A DNA stretch of 64,000 nucleotides from NCBI RefSeq assembly GCF_001427875.1, contig NZ_LMHK01000002.1, positions 989,436 to 1,053,435 on the forward strand, written 5' to 3'. The translations under genes were made by a program, and so were the position numbers. A model generated the notes under the pieces. It searched no databases. It worked only from the letters and a program-made list of their open reading frames with translations, and had not been told where the DNA came from. This DNA comes from Devosia sp. Root685 (GTDB lineage Bacteria > Pseudomonadota > Alphaproteobacteria > Rhizobiales > Devosiaceae). Positions 28,649-37,992 of this stretch are shown here, piece by piece (within the stretch, counting starts at the first letter, position 1; each line of letters starts with the position of its first letter).

Positions 28649-30295
28649 TTGTCGTCTGCCCGTTCATCGTGCTCGCTGGCCGTCCTGACGTTTGCTCTGG
28701 CCGCCTTTGCCGCTCCCGCCTTCGCGCAGCCCGTCGCCGTCTCTGATGGTGGCGAACTCATCCTTGCCTCGACCAATTCCCCGCCGAACTGGAACCCCGT
28801 TTCCGCCACGGGCGACATCACCACCAATCGCCAGCAGCAGTGGCCGCTCTATCCTCATCCGTTCCTGACCGGCACCGACGCCAGTGTGACGATGAACAGT
28901 CAGTTCCTGGTGTCGGCCGAGGTGGTCAGCACCGAGCCGATGGTGGTGGAATATGTGATCCGCGACGAGGCAGTGTGGTCCGACGGCACACCGATTACAG
29001 TGAAGGATTTTGAGTATACCCAACAGGTCCAGGATCCGCGCGCCTGCGCCGATTGCACTGCCGCCTTCACCCAGGGTTATAGCCTCGTCTCCTCGATAAA
29101 GAGCAATGACAGCGGCAAGCTGGTGCGCATCACTTTCGAGGCGCCCTTCGCGCCGTGGAAGACGCTGTTCCCATTCATTCTGCCCGCCCATGTGGCCGAG
29201 ACCTATGGCGACCTCGCCACTTCGTTCAATGTCGGCCTGTCGGAAAATGTGCCCACGGTTTCTGGCGGCCCCTATATGGTGGAAAGCTATGAAGAGGGCG
29301 TGGTGATGAACCTCGTCAAGAACCCGGCCTGGTATGGCAATCCGGCCCATCTCGACACGATCCGCTTCCGCTATATCGCCTCGGTCGGCGAGCAGATCAC
29401 CGCCCTCGAAAACGGCGAGATCAATGCCGTCTATGGCGGCGCCACGCTCGATACGGTGGAGCAGGTCAACCAGATGTTCGGCAATAGCGTCGAGATCGGG
29501 CCTACGCTGACCTATTACCACTTCAGCCTCAAGGCCAATGGCGACGTCATGGGCGACGCGGCGCTGCGCCAGGCCATGACCAAGGCGCTCGACATTGCCG
29601 ACATGACCAATCGCACGGTCGGCCAATATGTCGAAGGCGCCGTGCCGATGACCAGCGCGGCCTATATTCCCGGTCAGGCCGAACTCGAGGACAATACCGG
29701 CGCAACGGGCGTCGGCACCGGTGACATCGAGGGTGCCCTCGCCCTGCTGGAAGGGGCCGGCTATACCGTCGTCGATGGCAAGCTGAATGGCCCGGGCGGC
29801 AACCCGCTGCGCGATATCGAAATCCTCACCTACTCGACCGATCCGATCCGCGTGCAACTGGCCGAACTCGCCCAAGCCCAGCTCGCGAAAATCGGTATCA
29901 CCGCCACAATCGATGCTGCCGACCGCTCGCGCTACACGCCCGAAGCGCAGGCGGGCAATTTTGATATCTACACCACGGCCACGGCCCTCGACCTGGGCGC
30001 GCTGTCGCTGGCCCAATGGTACCAGACCGACGCGGCCCGCAATTACTTCGGCTATTCATCGGCGGAAGTGGATAGCCTCGTCGAACAGATCTCGGTGACG
30101 CTCGACGAGGCGGAGACGGCGCGGCTGACCAATGAGCTCGACCGGGCGCTGCTGGCCGATGGCGTCGTAGTGCCGCTCTTCCCCATCACCAATATGGCCG
30201 TCTACTCCGACAGCTACGCCAATATCTTCGTCAACCCGTCCAAATACGGGACAACGATGAATGTCGAGGAATGGGGCCTCAAGGCCGCCAACTGA
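28649..30295 (+). CDS. Peptide/nickel-type ABC substrate-binding protein (SBP family 5)
   Basis: A 548-aa periplasmic protein. The signal peptide runs to AFAAPAFAQ (about residue 27). The core includes VVEYVIRDEAVWSDGTPITV and the family-5 ending FPITNMAVYSDSYANIF. The start is a TTG at 28649 with AAGGAAG 6 bases before it; no better ATG keeps the signal peptide. First gene of the second transport cluster and divergent from the MocR-like regulator. Followed by a stem-loop, then a second binding-protein gene. Confidence 0.9.
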   Translation: MSSARSSCSLAVLTFALAAFAAPAFAQPVAVSDGGELILASTNSPPNWNPVSATGDITTNRQQQWPLYPHPFLTGTDASVTMNSQFLVSAEVVSTEPMVVEYVIRDEAVWSDGTPITVKDFEYTQQVQDPRACADCTAAFTQGYSLVSSIKSNDSGKLVRITFEAPFAPWKTLFPFILPAHVAETYGDLATSFNVGLSENVPTVSGGPYMVESYEEGVVMNLVKNPAWYGNPAHLDTIRFRYIASVGEQITALENGEINAVYGGATLDTVEQVNQMFGNSVEIGPTLTYYHFSLKANGDVMGDAALRQAMTKALDIADMTNRTVGQYVEGAVPMTSAAYIPGQAELEDNTGATGVGTGDIEGALALLEGAGYTVVDGKLNGPGGNPLRDIEILTYSTDPIRVQLAELAQAQLAKIGITATIDAADRSRYTPEAQAGNFDIYTTATALDLGALSLAQWYQTDAARNYFGYSSAEVDSLVEQISVTLDEAETARLTNELDRALLADGVVVPLFPITNMAVYSDSYANIFVNPSKYGTTMNVEEWGLKAAN

Positions 30296-30316
30296 TCCCG
30301 GCACCGATCCTGACCT

Positions 30317-30345
30317 GGGAGCAGGCCTGTCCTGCTCCCGCCTTT
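30317..30345 (+). promoter_or_regulatory. Intercistronic stem-loop with short T-run after the first SBP
   Basis: A perfect 9-bp stem (GGGAGCAGG with CCTGCTCCC, 5-nt loop) is followed by GCCTTTTCCC, 21 bases after the SBP stop. The short T-run suggests partial termination or 3'-end protection, so the first SBP would be made in excess over the genes downstream. Confidence 0.6.
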
Positions 30346-30368
30346 TCCCTTCAGATGAAGAGCTTTCA

Positions 30369-31862
30369 ATGACCATCGACTTCGTCGTGGCGACGCCCCA
30401 TGACGCCGTGCATTTCAACGACGTGCACCGCAACTACACCGCCACCGCCGGCTATCTCGTCTGCAACAACATCTACAACCGGATGGTGCTGACCGAGTGG
30501 TACAATTTCAACGGCTCCTATCCCGATCTCGCCACCCATTGGGAAATGCTGGATGGCGCCCGCCGCTGGCGCTTCCACCTCAACCAGGCAGCCCGCTGGC
30601 AGGATGGCGTACCGATGACGGCCCATGACGTGGTCTATACCCATCTCCATGCCAAGAAGATGGGCTATACCGGCGCCATGTTCCTGACCGACGTGGTCGA
30701 TATCGTCGCCGTCAACGACTACACGGTCGACTATCATCTGTCCGGGCCGAATTCGGGCTTCCTGGTGCAACTGGGCAATTTCATCTTTTCCCATATCCTG
30801 CCGCGCCACCTCTACGAGGGCACGGACTGGGACACCAATCCCTACAATCTCAAGCCCGTCGGTTCAGGCCCGTTCCGCCTGGTCGAATGGGAAAAGGGCA
30901 AGCAGATCATTCTCGAAAAGGTCAAGAACCACTGGGGGCCGCAGCCCGAGATCGATCGTCTGATCCTCAAGATCCAGCCCGATCGCGACGAATGCGTGAA
31001 GATGGTGGTGCGGGGCGAGGCAGACTTCTTCCCGCAGGACACGCTGACCTATGACCGGCTCCATCTGGTTGAGGGTGCGGACAATGTCGAGGTCATGAAG
31101 GGCAAGGGCCCGGGCATGGCCCTGCTCGACTTCAACCACGAAAGCCCGCTCTGGCAGGACCAGCGTCGCCGCGAAGCCATCGCCCGCGCCGTCAACCGCG
31201 CCGACATCGCCAAGATCACCGATCCGGGCGTCAGCTTTGCCTGGGACCACTACCTGCTGGGCAGCGTCGAATGGGCCTTCAACCCCGATGCCAAAGCACC
31301 CGGCCACGACCTGGCCGAAGCCGACCGCCTGCTGGATGAAAGCGGGCTCAAGCGGGATGCCAGCGGCTCGCGCGGCACGCTGCGCATGTTCTACATGGAC
31401 AGTTTTTACGGTCACAAGAAGCTGGCCGAGATCATCACCGAAAACCTTAAGGCCGTGGGCTTTACGGTGGAATATGCCGGTCTCTCCGCTGTCGAATGGT
31501 CCAAGCGCATCCGCCGCGAGCACGATTTCGACCTTTATATCGTGGGCGGTACCATGTCCCCGGATATCGAGATCACCGCAACCAAGTATTCCTCAACCGG
31601 CCTCAACAATATGGGCCTGCACCACAACAAGGATGCCGATGCTGCCTATGAAGCCGGTCGCACCGCGCTGACCCGTGAAGATCGCGGCGCGGCGTACAAG
31701 GAGCTGCAGGCGATCTGGCAGCGCGATTGCGAATTCATACCGCTGCTGTGGTACGGCACCTACTACGCCCGGTCCAAACGCTTCTTCGGCTGGGCCGACC
31801 AGCTCGATTATTCGATCCCGTGGTGGCATTGGGGCCGCATCCGCCCCGTCGCAACCGTCTGA
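30369..31862 (+). CDS. SBP family 5 protein without a signal peptide
   Basis: A 497-aa protein. The fold is clearly that of peptide-binding proteins (WRFHLNQAARWQDGVPMTAH, LKPVGSGPFRLVEWEKGKQI), but it begins MTIDFVVATPHDAVHFND, directly at the mature domain. The in-frame extension back to 30261 contains no signal peptide (Pro/Asp-rich). A weak AAGAG precedes ATG 30369. It may be cytoplasmic, exported by another route, or have lost its signal. Second binding protein of the cluster, 73 bases after the first. Confidence 0.88.
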   Translation: MTIDFVVATPHDAVHFNDVHRNYTATAGYLVCNNIYNRMVLTEWYNFNGSYPDLATHWEMLDGARRWRFHLNQAARWQDGVPMTAHDVVYTHLHAKKMGYTGAMFLTDVVDIVAVNDYTVDYHLSGPNSGFLVQLGNFIFSHILPRHLYEGTDWDTNPYNLKPVGSGPFRLVEWEKGKQIILEKVKNHWGPQPEIDRLILKIQPDRDECVKMVVRGEADFFPQDTLTYDRLHLVEGADNVEVMKGKGPGMALLDFNHESPLWQDQRRREAIARAVNRADIAKITDPGVSFAWDHYLLGSVEWAFNPDAKAPGHDLAEADRLLDESGLKRDASGSRGTLRMFYMDSFYGHKKLAEIITENLKAVGFTVEYAGLSAVEWSKRIRREHDFDLYIVGGTMSPDIEITATKYSSTGLNNMGLHHNKDADAAYEAGRTALTREDRGAAYKELQAIWQRDCEFIPLLWYGTYYARSKRFFGWADQLDYSIPWWHWGRIRPVATV

Positions 31863-31889
31863 TCGAACGACAATGATGAGGAGAACGAC

Positions 31890-32876
31890 ATGCTTGCTCT
31901 GATCGGCCAAAGGCTCGTCAACAGCCTGGCCATTCTCCTCGTCTCGACCTTCGTGGTCTTTACGCTGGTCGCCTTGGCGGGCGACCCGCTGGGCGAATTG
32001 CGTGACCGGCAGCCGCCGGTGCCCGATAATGTCATTGCCGCCGAAGAAGCCCGCCTGGGCCTCGATCAACCTATCCCCCTGCGCTATGTCACCTGGCTGA
32101 CAGGCGTCGTGCAGGGTGATTTCGGCCCCTCGGTGAAGCCCAACCAGAATATCGGTGCCGAATTGGCGCCGCGCGTCGGCGTCACGCTGCGGCTGGTGAC
32201 CACGGCCATCGTCATTGCGACGCTCCTGGCGCTGATAGCGGGCACGGTAGCGGCGCTCTACCGCAACCGCATCGCGGACCATCTCATTTCCACCTCGGCC
32301 TTCATTCTCATCGCGCTCCCCTCCTTCTGGCTTGCCGTGCTGCTCAAGCAGGGGGGCATCGCCCTCAACAAGGCCGCCAATGCCCGCATCCTGTTCACCA
32401 TCGGCGATGTCTCGGTGCCGGCGCCGAAGGACTTCCTGCCGCTGATGCTGGATATGGCCGGCCACCTGATCCTGCCGACCATTGTTTTGACCATGATCCA
32501 CTTCGCCAGCTGGAGCCGCTACCAGCGCACCGCCGTCGTCGAGTCGCTGTCGAGTGACCATGTGCGCTTTGCCGTGCTGCGGGGCCTCAGCCGCAACCGC
32601 ATTGTCGGCGCCCATGTGATGCGCCCGGCCTTGATCCCCATTGTCACCGTGGTGGCACTCGACCTGCCGGCCCTGCTCTCGGGCGCCGTCATCACCGAGA
32701 CAGTGTTCCAATGGCGCGGCATGGGCGGCTTCCTGCTCGAGTCCATCGCCAATCGCGACGCCAATGCCGTGATGGCCTGGCTGTTGGTCGCGGCGGCGGC
32801 CGTAGTCTTCTTCAACCTGCTGGCCGACATCGTCTATGCCATCGTCGATCCAAGGGTGCGTTATGGCCAAGCCTAG
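31890..32876 (+). CDS. Dipeptide ABC transporter permease, DppB-like
   Basis: A 328-aa inner-membrane permease with DppB-type N-terminus (IGQRLVNSLAILLVSTFVVF), a periplasmic loop with DRQPPVPDNVIAAEEARLGL, and the EAA loop in FAVLRGLSRNRIVGAHVMRP. Ribosome site GAGGAGAACGAC before the ATG. It overlaps the fused transporter gene by 14 bases. Confidence 0.93.
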   Translation: MLALIGQRLVNSLAILLVSTFVVFTLVALAGDPLGELRDRQPPVPDNVIAAEEARLGLDQPIPLRYVTWLTGVVQGDFGPSVKPNQNIGAELAPRVGVTLRLVTTAIVIATLLALIAGTVAALYRNRIADHLISTSAFILIALPSFWLAVLLKQGGIALNKAANARILFTIGDVSVPAPKDFLPLMLDMAGHLILPTIVLTMIHFASWSRYQRTAVVESLSSDHVRFAVLRGLSRNRIVGAHVMRPALIPIVTVVALDLPALLSGAVITETVFQWRGMGGFLLESIANRDANAVMAWLLVAAAAVVFFNLLADIVYAIVDPRVRYGQA

Positions 32877-35487
32877 TTCCGCCCCGCGCTCCTATTCGCG
32901 CTTCGCCATGGCGCTCCGCCGCTTTCGAGCCAATCCCATGGCCATGATCGGTCTCGCCATCCTCGTGGCACTGGTGGCCGTCGCCATATTCGGACCGATG
33001 CTCTGGATGTACGGCTATGCCGATATCACGCCTGATCTGTCGCAGCCCCCATCTTGGGCGCATCCGCTGGGCACAGATACTCTGGGGCGCGACATGCTGG
33101 CCATGGCCATGCGCGGCATGCAGCAATCGCTGCTGATTGCGGGCACCGTCGCCTTGCTAGCGAGCCTCCTAGGCACCGTGCTGGGCGTCATTTCCGGCTA
33201 TCTCGGTGGCATCATCGACGCCTCGATCATGCGTCTCGTCGACCTGGTCCTGACCATTCCCACGATTGCCCTGGCGGCCTTTCTAGGCAATGCCATGAGC
33301 AATTCTGGAGTTTCCTGGCTTGGCCTGTCGCTGGTGCTTGGTGCGCTGTTCTGGACCTCGGTGGCGCGGCTGGTGCGGGGGGTCTCGCTATCGCTGCGCG
33401 AAATGCCCTACATCAAGGCCGCCAAGGTCATGGGCGCGGGGCCGGTCCGCATCATGGCGCGACACATGATCCCCAATGTTGCTGACCACATCATCGTCTC
33501 GACCGCGCTGTTGGTGGGCGTAGCCATTCTATCGGAGACCGGCCTCTCCTTCCTTGGTTTTGGCGTGAGGCCCCCCGATACTTCGCTGGGCCTGCTGATT
33601 TCCAACGCGCAGACTGCCGTGATGACTCGGCCCTGGCTGTTCTATGCGCCAGGCATCCTGATCATCCTCATCGTGCTCTCGATCAACTATGTCGGAGAGG
33701 GCCTTCGCGACGCCTTCAATCCTAAGGCGGCGCCGACCAATCCACTGGTGGCCCACCGCACAAGGCTGCGACATGCGGCGCAGCCGCTGGCCCGCCAGCC
33801 TGACAGCGTCGTTGAACTGTCCGGCTTCCGCGTCACCTTCCCCAATGCGGACCGTCCTGCCGTAGATGGGATCGACCTGCATATTGGCCGCGGCGAAGTG
33901 CTGGCGCTGGTGGGTGAATCCGGATCCGGCAAATCGCTGACCTCACTGGCCATTGCCGGCCTGCTGCCGGTTGGCGCCGAGGCAAGCGGCACGGTGCTGA
34001 TCGATGGCCAGGATGTTACCGGCCTCAGCTTTGCCCAATGGCGCCAGTATCGCGGACGTCGCATCGCCACCATCCTGCAGGACCCGTCCACCAGCCTCAA
34101 TCCGGTACTGACCATCGGCGCGCAATTTCACGAGACGCTGGCAGTGGCGGGGCGCATCTCCCGCGCCGAAAGCCGAAAACGCGCGACGGAGTTGATGACC
34201 CTGATGGCTATCCGCGACCCGGAAAGCCGCCTGGACCAATATCCGCATCAGATGTCTGGCGGCATTCGCCAGCGTGTCGTCATCGCCATGGCTATGGTCC
34301 ATAAACCCGAGCTAATCATCGCCGATGAGCCGACCACGGCGCTGGATGTGACGGTGCAGGCCCAGGTTCTAGAAAGCCTACGCATTGCCCGTGAACGGAC
34401 GGGCGCCGCCATGCTGTTCATCACCCACGATCTGGCGCTGGTCGCCGGCGTGGCCGACCGTGTCGCCGTCATGCGCGAGGGCCGGATCATTGAGCAGAAG
34501 CCAGTTCATGAGCTGTTTGCCGCGCCCGAGCATGACTATACCGAGCACCTGCTGAGCCTGGCGCCCCGTCTCGACCTGGTCGTCAAGGCGGAGGTGGTGC
34601 CAGTGCCTCGCGGCGAGCCGCTGCTGCGCGTCGATGGCCTGTCCCGCCATTTCTTGCGCCCGCGCAGCAAGGGAGTGTCCGAGAGCGACCGTGTCATCCA
34701 CGCCCTGTGCAATGTCTCCTTCGACCTGATGCCAGGCGAGACGCTAGGCATTGTCGGCGAATCGGGCTCGGGCAAAACGACCCTTCTCAACACGGTTCTC
34801 GGTCTCTTCACGCCAAGTGCCGGCCGCGTCATCTTCCAGGGCGAAGAACTGGCCACACCGCAGGCACGTCTGAAAGCCAGCCGCGATATGTCGGTGGTTT
34901 TTCAGGATCCCTATGCCTCGCTCGACCCGCGGATGACGGTGGGTGAACTGCTGGCGGAACCTGCGCAGACCCATGGTGGCCAGAACGCCGCGCAACGAGC
35001 CCGTACGGTTCTGGACCAGGTCAGGCTCCCGGCCTCGTCACTCGATCGCTTTCCGCATGAATTCTCCGGCGGCCAGCGGCAGCGGATCGCCATCGCACGT
35101 GCTTTGATGCTCGAACCCAAGCTCGTCGTCCTAGATGAGCCGGTTTCCGCTCTCGATGTCTCCATACAGCGGGACATCATGGTTCTGCTCGGTGAGCTCA
35201 AGCGAGAGCTGGGCGTTGCCTACCTACTGGTGGCGCATGACCTTGCCGTGGTGGCCGAACTCAGCGACCGGATCGGCGTCATGTATGGCGGACAAATGCT
35301 GGAACTGGGCGAGACGGCACAGGTCATCGGCGCGCCAAGCCACGCCTATACCGGGGTGCTGCTCGACGCCGTGCCGGTACCCGATCCCACGACCGAGCGC
35401 CAACGCCACGCTCGCGGGCGCGTCCAGTCATGGCCAACGCCCGCCGATCCCCTTCCCGCATGCACCGTTTCCGGAGTTCACAAGTGA
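32863..35487 (+). CDS. Fused DppC-type permease and two DppD/DppF-type ATPases
   Basis: An 874-aa single protein. Residues 1-295 are a complete DppC-like permease (HPLGTDTLGRDMLAMAMRG; EAA loop around KAAKVMGAGPVRIMARHMI). Residues 315-570 form the first ATPase (Walker A VGESGSGKS about 350-358, signature [21 protein letters not shown]). Residues 590-845 form the second ATPase (Walker A about 631-639, FSGGQRQR, LVVLDEPVSALDVS). The linkers are short, and all motifs are intact with no internal stop. With the DppB-like subunit this makes a complete importer from two polypeptides. ATG 32863 overlaps the upstream permease. Confidence 0.93.
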   Translation: MAKPSSAPRSYSRFAMALRRFRANPMAMIGLAILVALVAVAIFGPMLWMYGYADITPDLSQPPSWAHPLGTDTLGRDMLAMAMRGMQQSLLIAGTVALLASLLGTVLGVISGYLGGIIDASIMRLVDLVLTIPTIALAAFLGNAMSNSGVSWLGLSLVLGALFWTSVARLVRGVSLSLREMPYIKAAKVMGAGPVRIMARHMIPNVADHIIVSTALLVGVAILSETGLSFLGFGVRPPDTSLGLLISNAQTAVMTRPWLFYAPGILIILIVLSINYVGEGLRDAFNPKAAPTNPLVAHRTRLRHAAQPLARQPDSVVELSGFRVTFPNADRPAVDGIDLHIGRGEVLALVGESGSGKSLTSLAIAGLLPVGAEASGTVLIDGQDVTGLSFAQWRQYRGRRIATILQDPSTSLNPVLTIGAQFHETLAVAGRISRAESRKRATELMTLMAIRDPESRLDQYPHQMSGGIRQRVVIAMAMVHKPELIIADEPTTALDVTVQAQVLESLRIARERTGAAMLFITHDLALVAGVADRVAVMREGRIIEQKPVHELFAAPEHDYTEHLLSLAPRLDLVVKAEVVPVPRGEPLLRVDGLSRHFLRPRSKGVSESDRVIHALCNVSFDLMPGETLGIVGESGSGKTTLLNTVLGLFTPSAGRVIFQGEELATPQARLKASRDMSVVFQDPYASLDPRMTVGELLAEPAQTHGGQNAAQRARTVLDQVRLPASSLDRFPHEFSGGQRQRIAIARALMLEPKLVVLDEPVSALDVSIQRDIMVLLGELKRELGVAYLLVAHDLAVVAELSDRIGVMYGGQMLELGETAQVIGAPSHAYTGVLLDAVPVPDPTTERQRHARGRVQSWPTPADPLPACTVSGVHK

Positions 35488-35837
35488 CCATAAAGCGTAT
35501 CCATGTCGGCCCCCGCATGAGTGGCATCGTCATCAATGGCAGCAATGTCCACCTGTCGGGCATGACTGCCGCCAGGCGCGAGGGGCGCACCGTTGCCGAG
35601 CAGACCGGCGACATCCTCAAGCGCATCGACGAATTGCTGGCCGATGCTGGCACCAGCAAGGAACACCTAGTCCAGGTCAACATCTGGCTGAGCGACATCT
35701 TGACCTTCAACGAGATGAACGAGGCCTGGGACGCCTGGGTGATTCCCGGCCACACGCCAGCCCGCGCCACGGTGGAAGCGCGCCTAGCCTTGCCTGATAT
35801 AAAGGTTGAAATCCAGGTTCTCGCCTCGCTGCCTTAG
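35484..35837 (+). CDS. RidA-family protein
   Basis: A 117-aa protein of the YjgF/YER057c/UK114 family (VHLSGMTA, GDILKRIDELLADAGTSKEH, NEMNEAWDAWV, ARATVEARLALPDIKVEIQV). The conserved Arg that binds the substrate carboxylate is in PARATVEA. A GTG start at 35484 overlaps the fused transporter stop (GTGA), with GGAG 8 bases before; an in-frame earlier ATG lies inside the transporter gene. RidA removes reactive enamines/imines made by PLP enzymes, so the imported compound may feed amino-acid catabolism. Confidence 0.88.
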   Translation: MTIKRIHVGPRMSGIVINGSNVHLSGMTAARREGRTVAEQTGDILKRIDELLADAGTSKEHLVQVNIWLSDILTFNEMNEAWDAWVIPGHTPARATVEARLALPDIKVEIQVLASLP

Positions 35838-36076
35838 GAAGACTATGTTGCCCCCGACAACCCGGTTCGCGTGATCGATGCTTTCATCGATGAGCCGGAT
35901 CTGTCCGAGCTTGGCCTGCCGCGACCGGCAGACCCGGATATGCGCCTGGCACGATGCTCAAGCTCTACGTCTATGGCTACCTGCATCAACTGACCTCAAG
36001 CCGGAAGCTCGAGCGCGAGGCAGGTCGCAATGTCGAGCTGATGTGGTTGATGGGCAAGCTGATGCCGGACTTCAAG
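35838..36076 (+). mobile_element. IS1182-type transposase 5' fragment (remnant)
   Basis: Begins directly after the ridA stop. Frame one reads DYVAPDNPVRVIDAFIDEPD, a typical IS1182-family transposase N-terminus. After a gap and frame change near 35950, frame two reads LKLYVYGYLHQLTSSRKLER and VELMWLMGKLMPDFK, also characteristic. Homology stops at about 36076; the remaining two-thirds or more of the gene is absent. Family assignment is from memory of the motif. Confidence 0.75.
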
Positions 36077-37352
36077 GAGGCGCATCTAGCGCAACTCCGA
36101 CCACGTTCTCCAGCTCCGGCACCTCCTCCATCAACGCGAAGCAATAGGCTTGCAGGATCTGCGCAAGGACCTGGCGGTATTGGCCGTAGCCCCCAGGCAG
36201 TTCCTCGTCGGGCTGAGCGAGAATAAGGATGATGTAGCCCAACGTTCGATTTATCGCGGTCGGCCCTGCGATGACCCTTCTTGCGAACCGGGTCGCGCGC
36301 CGCGAAATTACGATCTGGATCGATTCGAGGAAGGCCTCGCCGAGCATTCTGCGGTTGATGCGATCCTCTTGGGCCATGAGGCGCAGGGCCTGCTCGGCGT
36401 TCGACACATCGACCTCTGCACCGCCAATGCCCTCAGTGGTCCCAGCGATCACATGTTCAACGAACAGTTCGATCAGCTGGTCCCAGGCGTAGGAGGGCCG
36501 GTCGGCGGTCTTCTTCGCTCGGAAACCGGCCTGCTGCTGGACCCATTGCCAATGTCCCGGCGATACCCGCACCTGATCGCCGGCAGGCCATCGAGTACCA
36601 TCGGGTCGGACGAAGTGGGCGCCGATGTTCTGGAGGTAGAGCCCGAGGAGGTCTTCCTCGCCATCGGCGCCGGCGAAGGTGCCTGACCGAACGAACCCTG
36701 CCCGCTTTGCCAGATATCTGGTGAAATCGGAGATCGTGTCGAGTTCTGCAAGCACCAGGTCGAACGCCACCGGATCGAAGACGTGGACGAAGGTGTCCCC
36801 AGGGCTCACGTCGCCGATCCTGAACGGTAGCACCTCGCCGTCTTCGAAGGGAGCATTTCCTTCGATCTAGGGATCGAGGACAAATGTTCCCATCCCGCCA
36901 TCGAAGTGGTCTTGGCAAGCTTGGCTCGCACCGACCGCGATAGCCACCAAGTGAACCCGTCCTCTGCTAAGGTCTGGAAGGGAGAAAGGAAATGGATCCT
37001 CGCAGGCGCGGTCCAGGAAGAGCCGATCCGAGAAAGCCCTCAACCAGCGCTCCGCGCCCTTGAGCTGGTCGACGGAGTGCCCGATGGCTCTGCGGTACCA
37101 TCTCGACCAAGCAAGCGGCAGGTCCCCAGTCGGCCAGTCTATGGATTTGTCGCTGAAGACGACGATGTCGTCGCCACAGACCACCAACAGGTCGCAGAGT
37201 TCCTTGCCCTGCCTGTTCGCCGTGTTCTTCCCAGCGCGGCGGTCAACGAAGACGTTGGGATAGGACCATAGGCGAAGGAAGGCGCGATCGGATAGATCGG
37301 CAAGATACCTCTCGCTCTCGGTGACGCCCTCTCCGCGCCGAATGGCTCGCAT
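36072..37352 (-). pseudogene. Nuclease-like (NERD-like) gene with internal stop, truncated by the IS fragment
   Basis: Two pieces in the same frame, 37352-36870 and 36866-36072, are separated only by a TAG at 36867-36869 (FVLDP-stop-IEGNAPF). Joined they give about 425 residues. The first piece has KELCDLLVVCGDDIVVFSDK, which resembles the E-D-xVV-xxK core of NERD/restriction-endonuclease-like domains, though Ser replaces the usual acidic residue; the second is alpha-helical with no recognised motif. The 3' end runs into the transposase fragment and is lost. The frame is open to 37481, but MRAIRRGEGVTESERYLADL at 37352 looks like the true start. Function unknown. Confidence 0.65.
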
Positions 37353-37406
37353 TCTGATCCCGATGTTTATCCTAACCCAGTCTGTTCGATTCTCCTGGGA
37401 GGGATA

Positions 37407-37989
37407 ATGAGCATCGAGGCAGCACCGGATCTTGCGGAAGTGGAAATCGTTCGGACCCTCGACATCGCCCATGTCGGCCATCTCGATGACGACCAGCCGT
37501 CGTCCGATGGCGCACTCGAATTGAACCTAAACTATTTCGACGCGCGTGGGTGGGATGCATCGGACCTGGCAGCCGTTCTGGAAGAGGAGCAGGAACTCCT
37601 TGCCAGGCTGAGCGCGGCCGGCGGACGACGGATGAAGCCAACGAAATTCTGGAAGACCACTTCTCGGACCGGTCCGAATTGTCCGGCATCGATGCTGGTC
37701 TTGGTGGCGCAGTGCTGGCGCTCTCGGCCGCCGGCGCCACTCCGATCAGCTCATGCAATGGCGGCACGATCGGGATCGAGCACCATTCGAGCGATGTGCC
37801 ACATATCCTTTTCGTAGGTTCCGATAGGATGGACTCAGTAGCTATAGCATCAGCGTTGAAGGCCGCGGACCTTGGGCGATCGTGAACGGGCCCTACGGTG
37901 AAATCTATGCCGACCAAGTGCTGAAATTCCCGCGTTTCGCGCGGCTGCTGGTCGACCGGCTCAACTCGGTCGACCAGCCGCAGGATTAG
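37407..37989 (+). pseudogene. Unrecognised gene with two frameshifts
   Basis: One protein of about 190 residues can be assembled from three frames. MSIEAAPDLAEVEIVRTLDI to about 37615 in the first, DEANEILEDHFSDRSELSGI to about 37865 in the second, and GPWAIVNGPYGEIYADQVLK to the TAG at 37987-37989 in the third. Coding-like composition passes from frame to frame without a gap, which argues for two single-base indels. Divergent from the nuclease-like gene (54 bases apart) and convergent with the next pseudogene. I do not recognise the family. Confidence 0.55.
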
Positions 37990-37992
37990 TCG

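Noticed and set aside
31593-32870. A 425-codon minus-strand open frame
   Set aside because: Antisense to the second SBP and the DppB-like permease; composition typical of a shadow frame.
37353-37481. N-terminal extension of the nuclease-like gene to 37481
   Set aside because: The added residues are antisense to the start of the divergent pseudogene at 37407, and the family-like start is at 37352.
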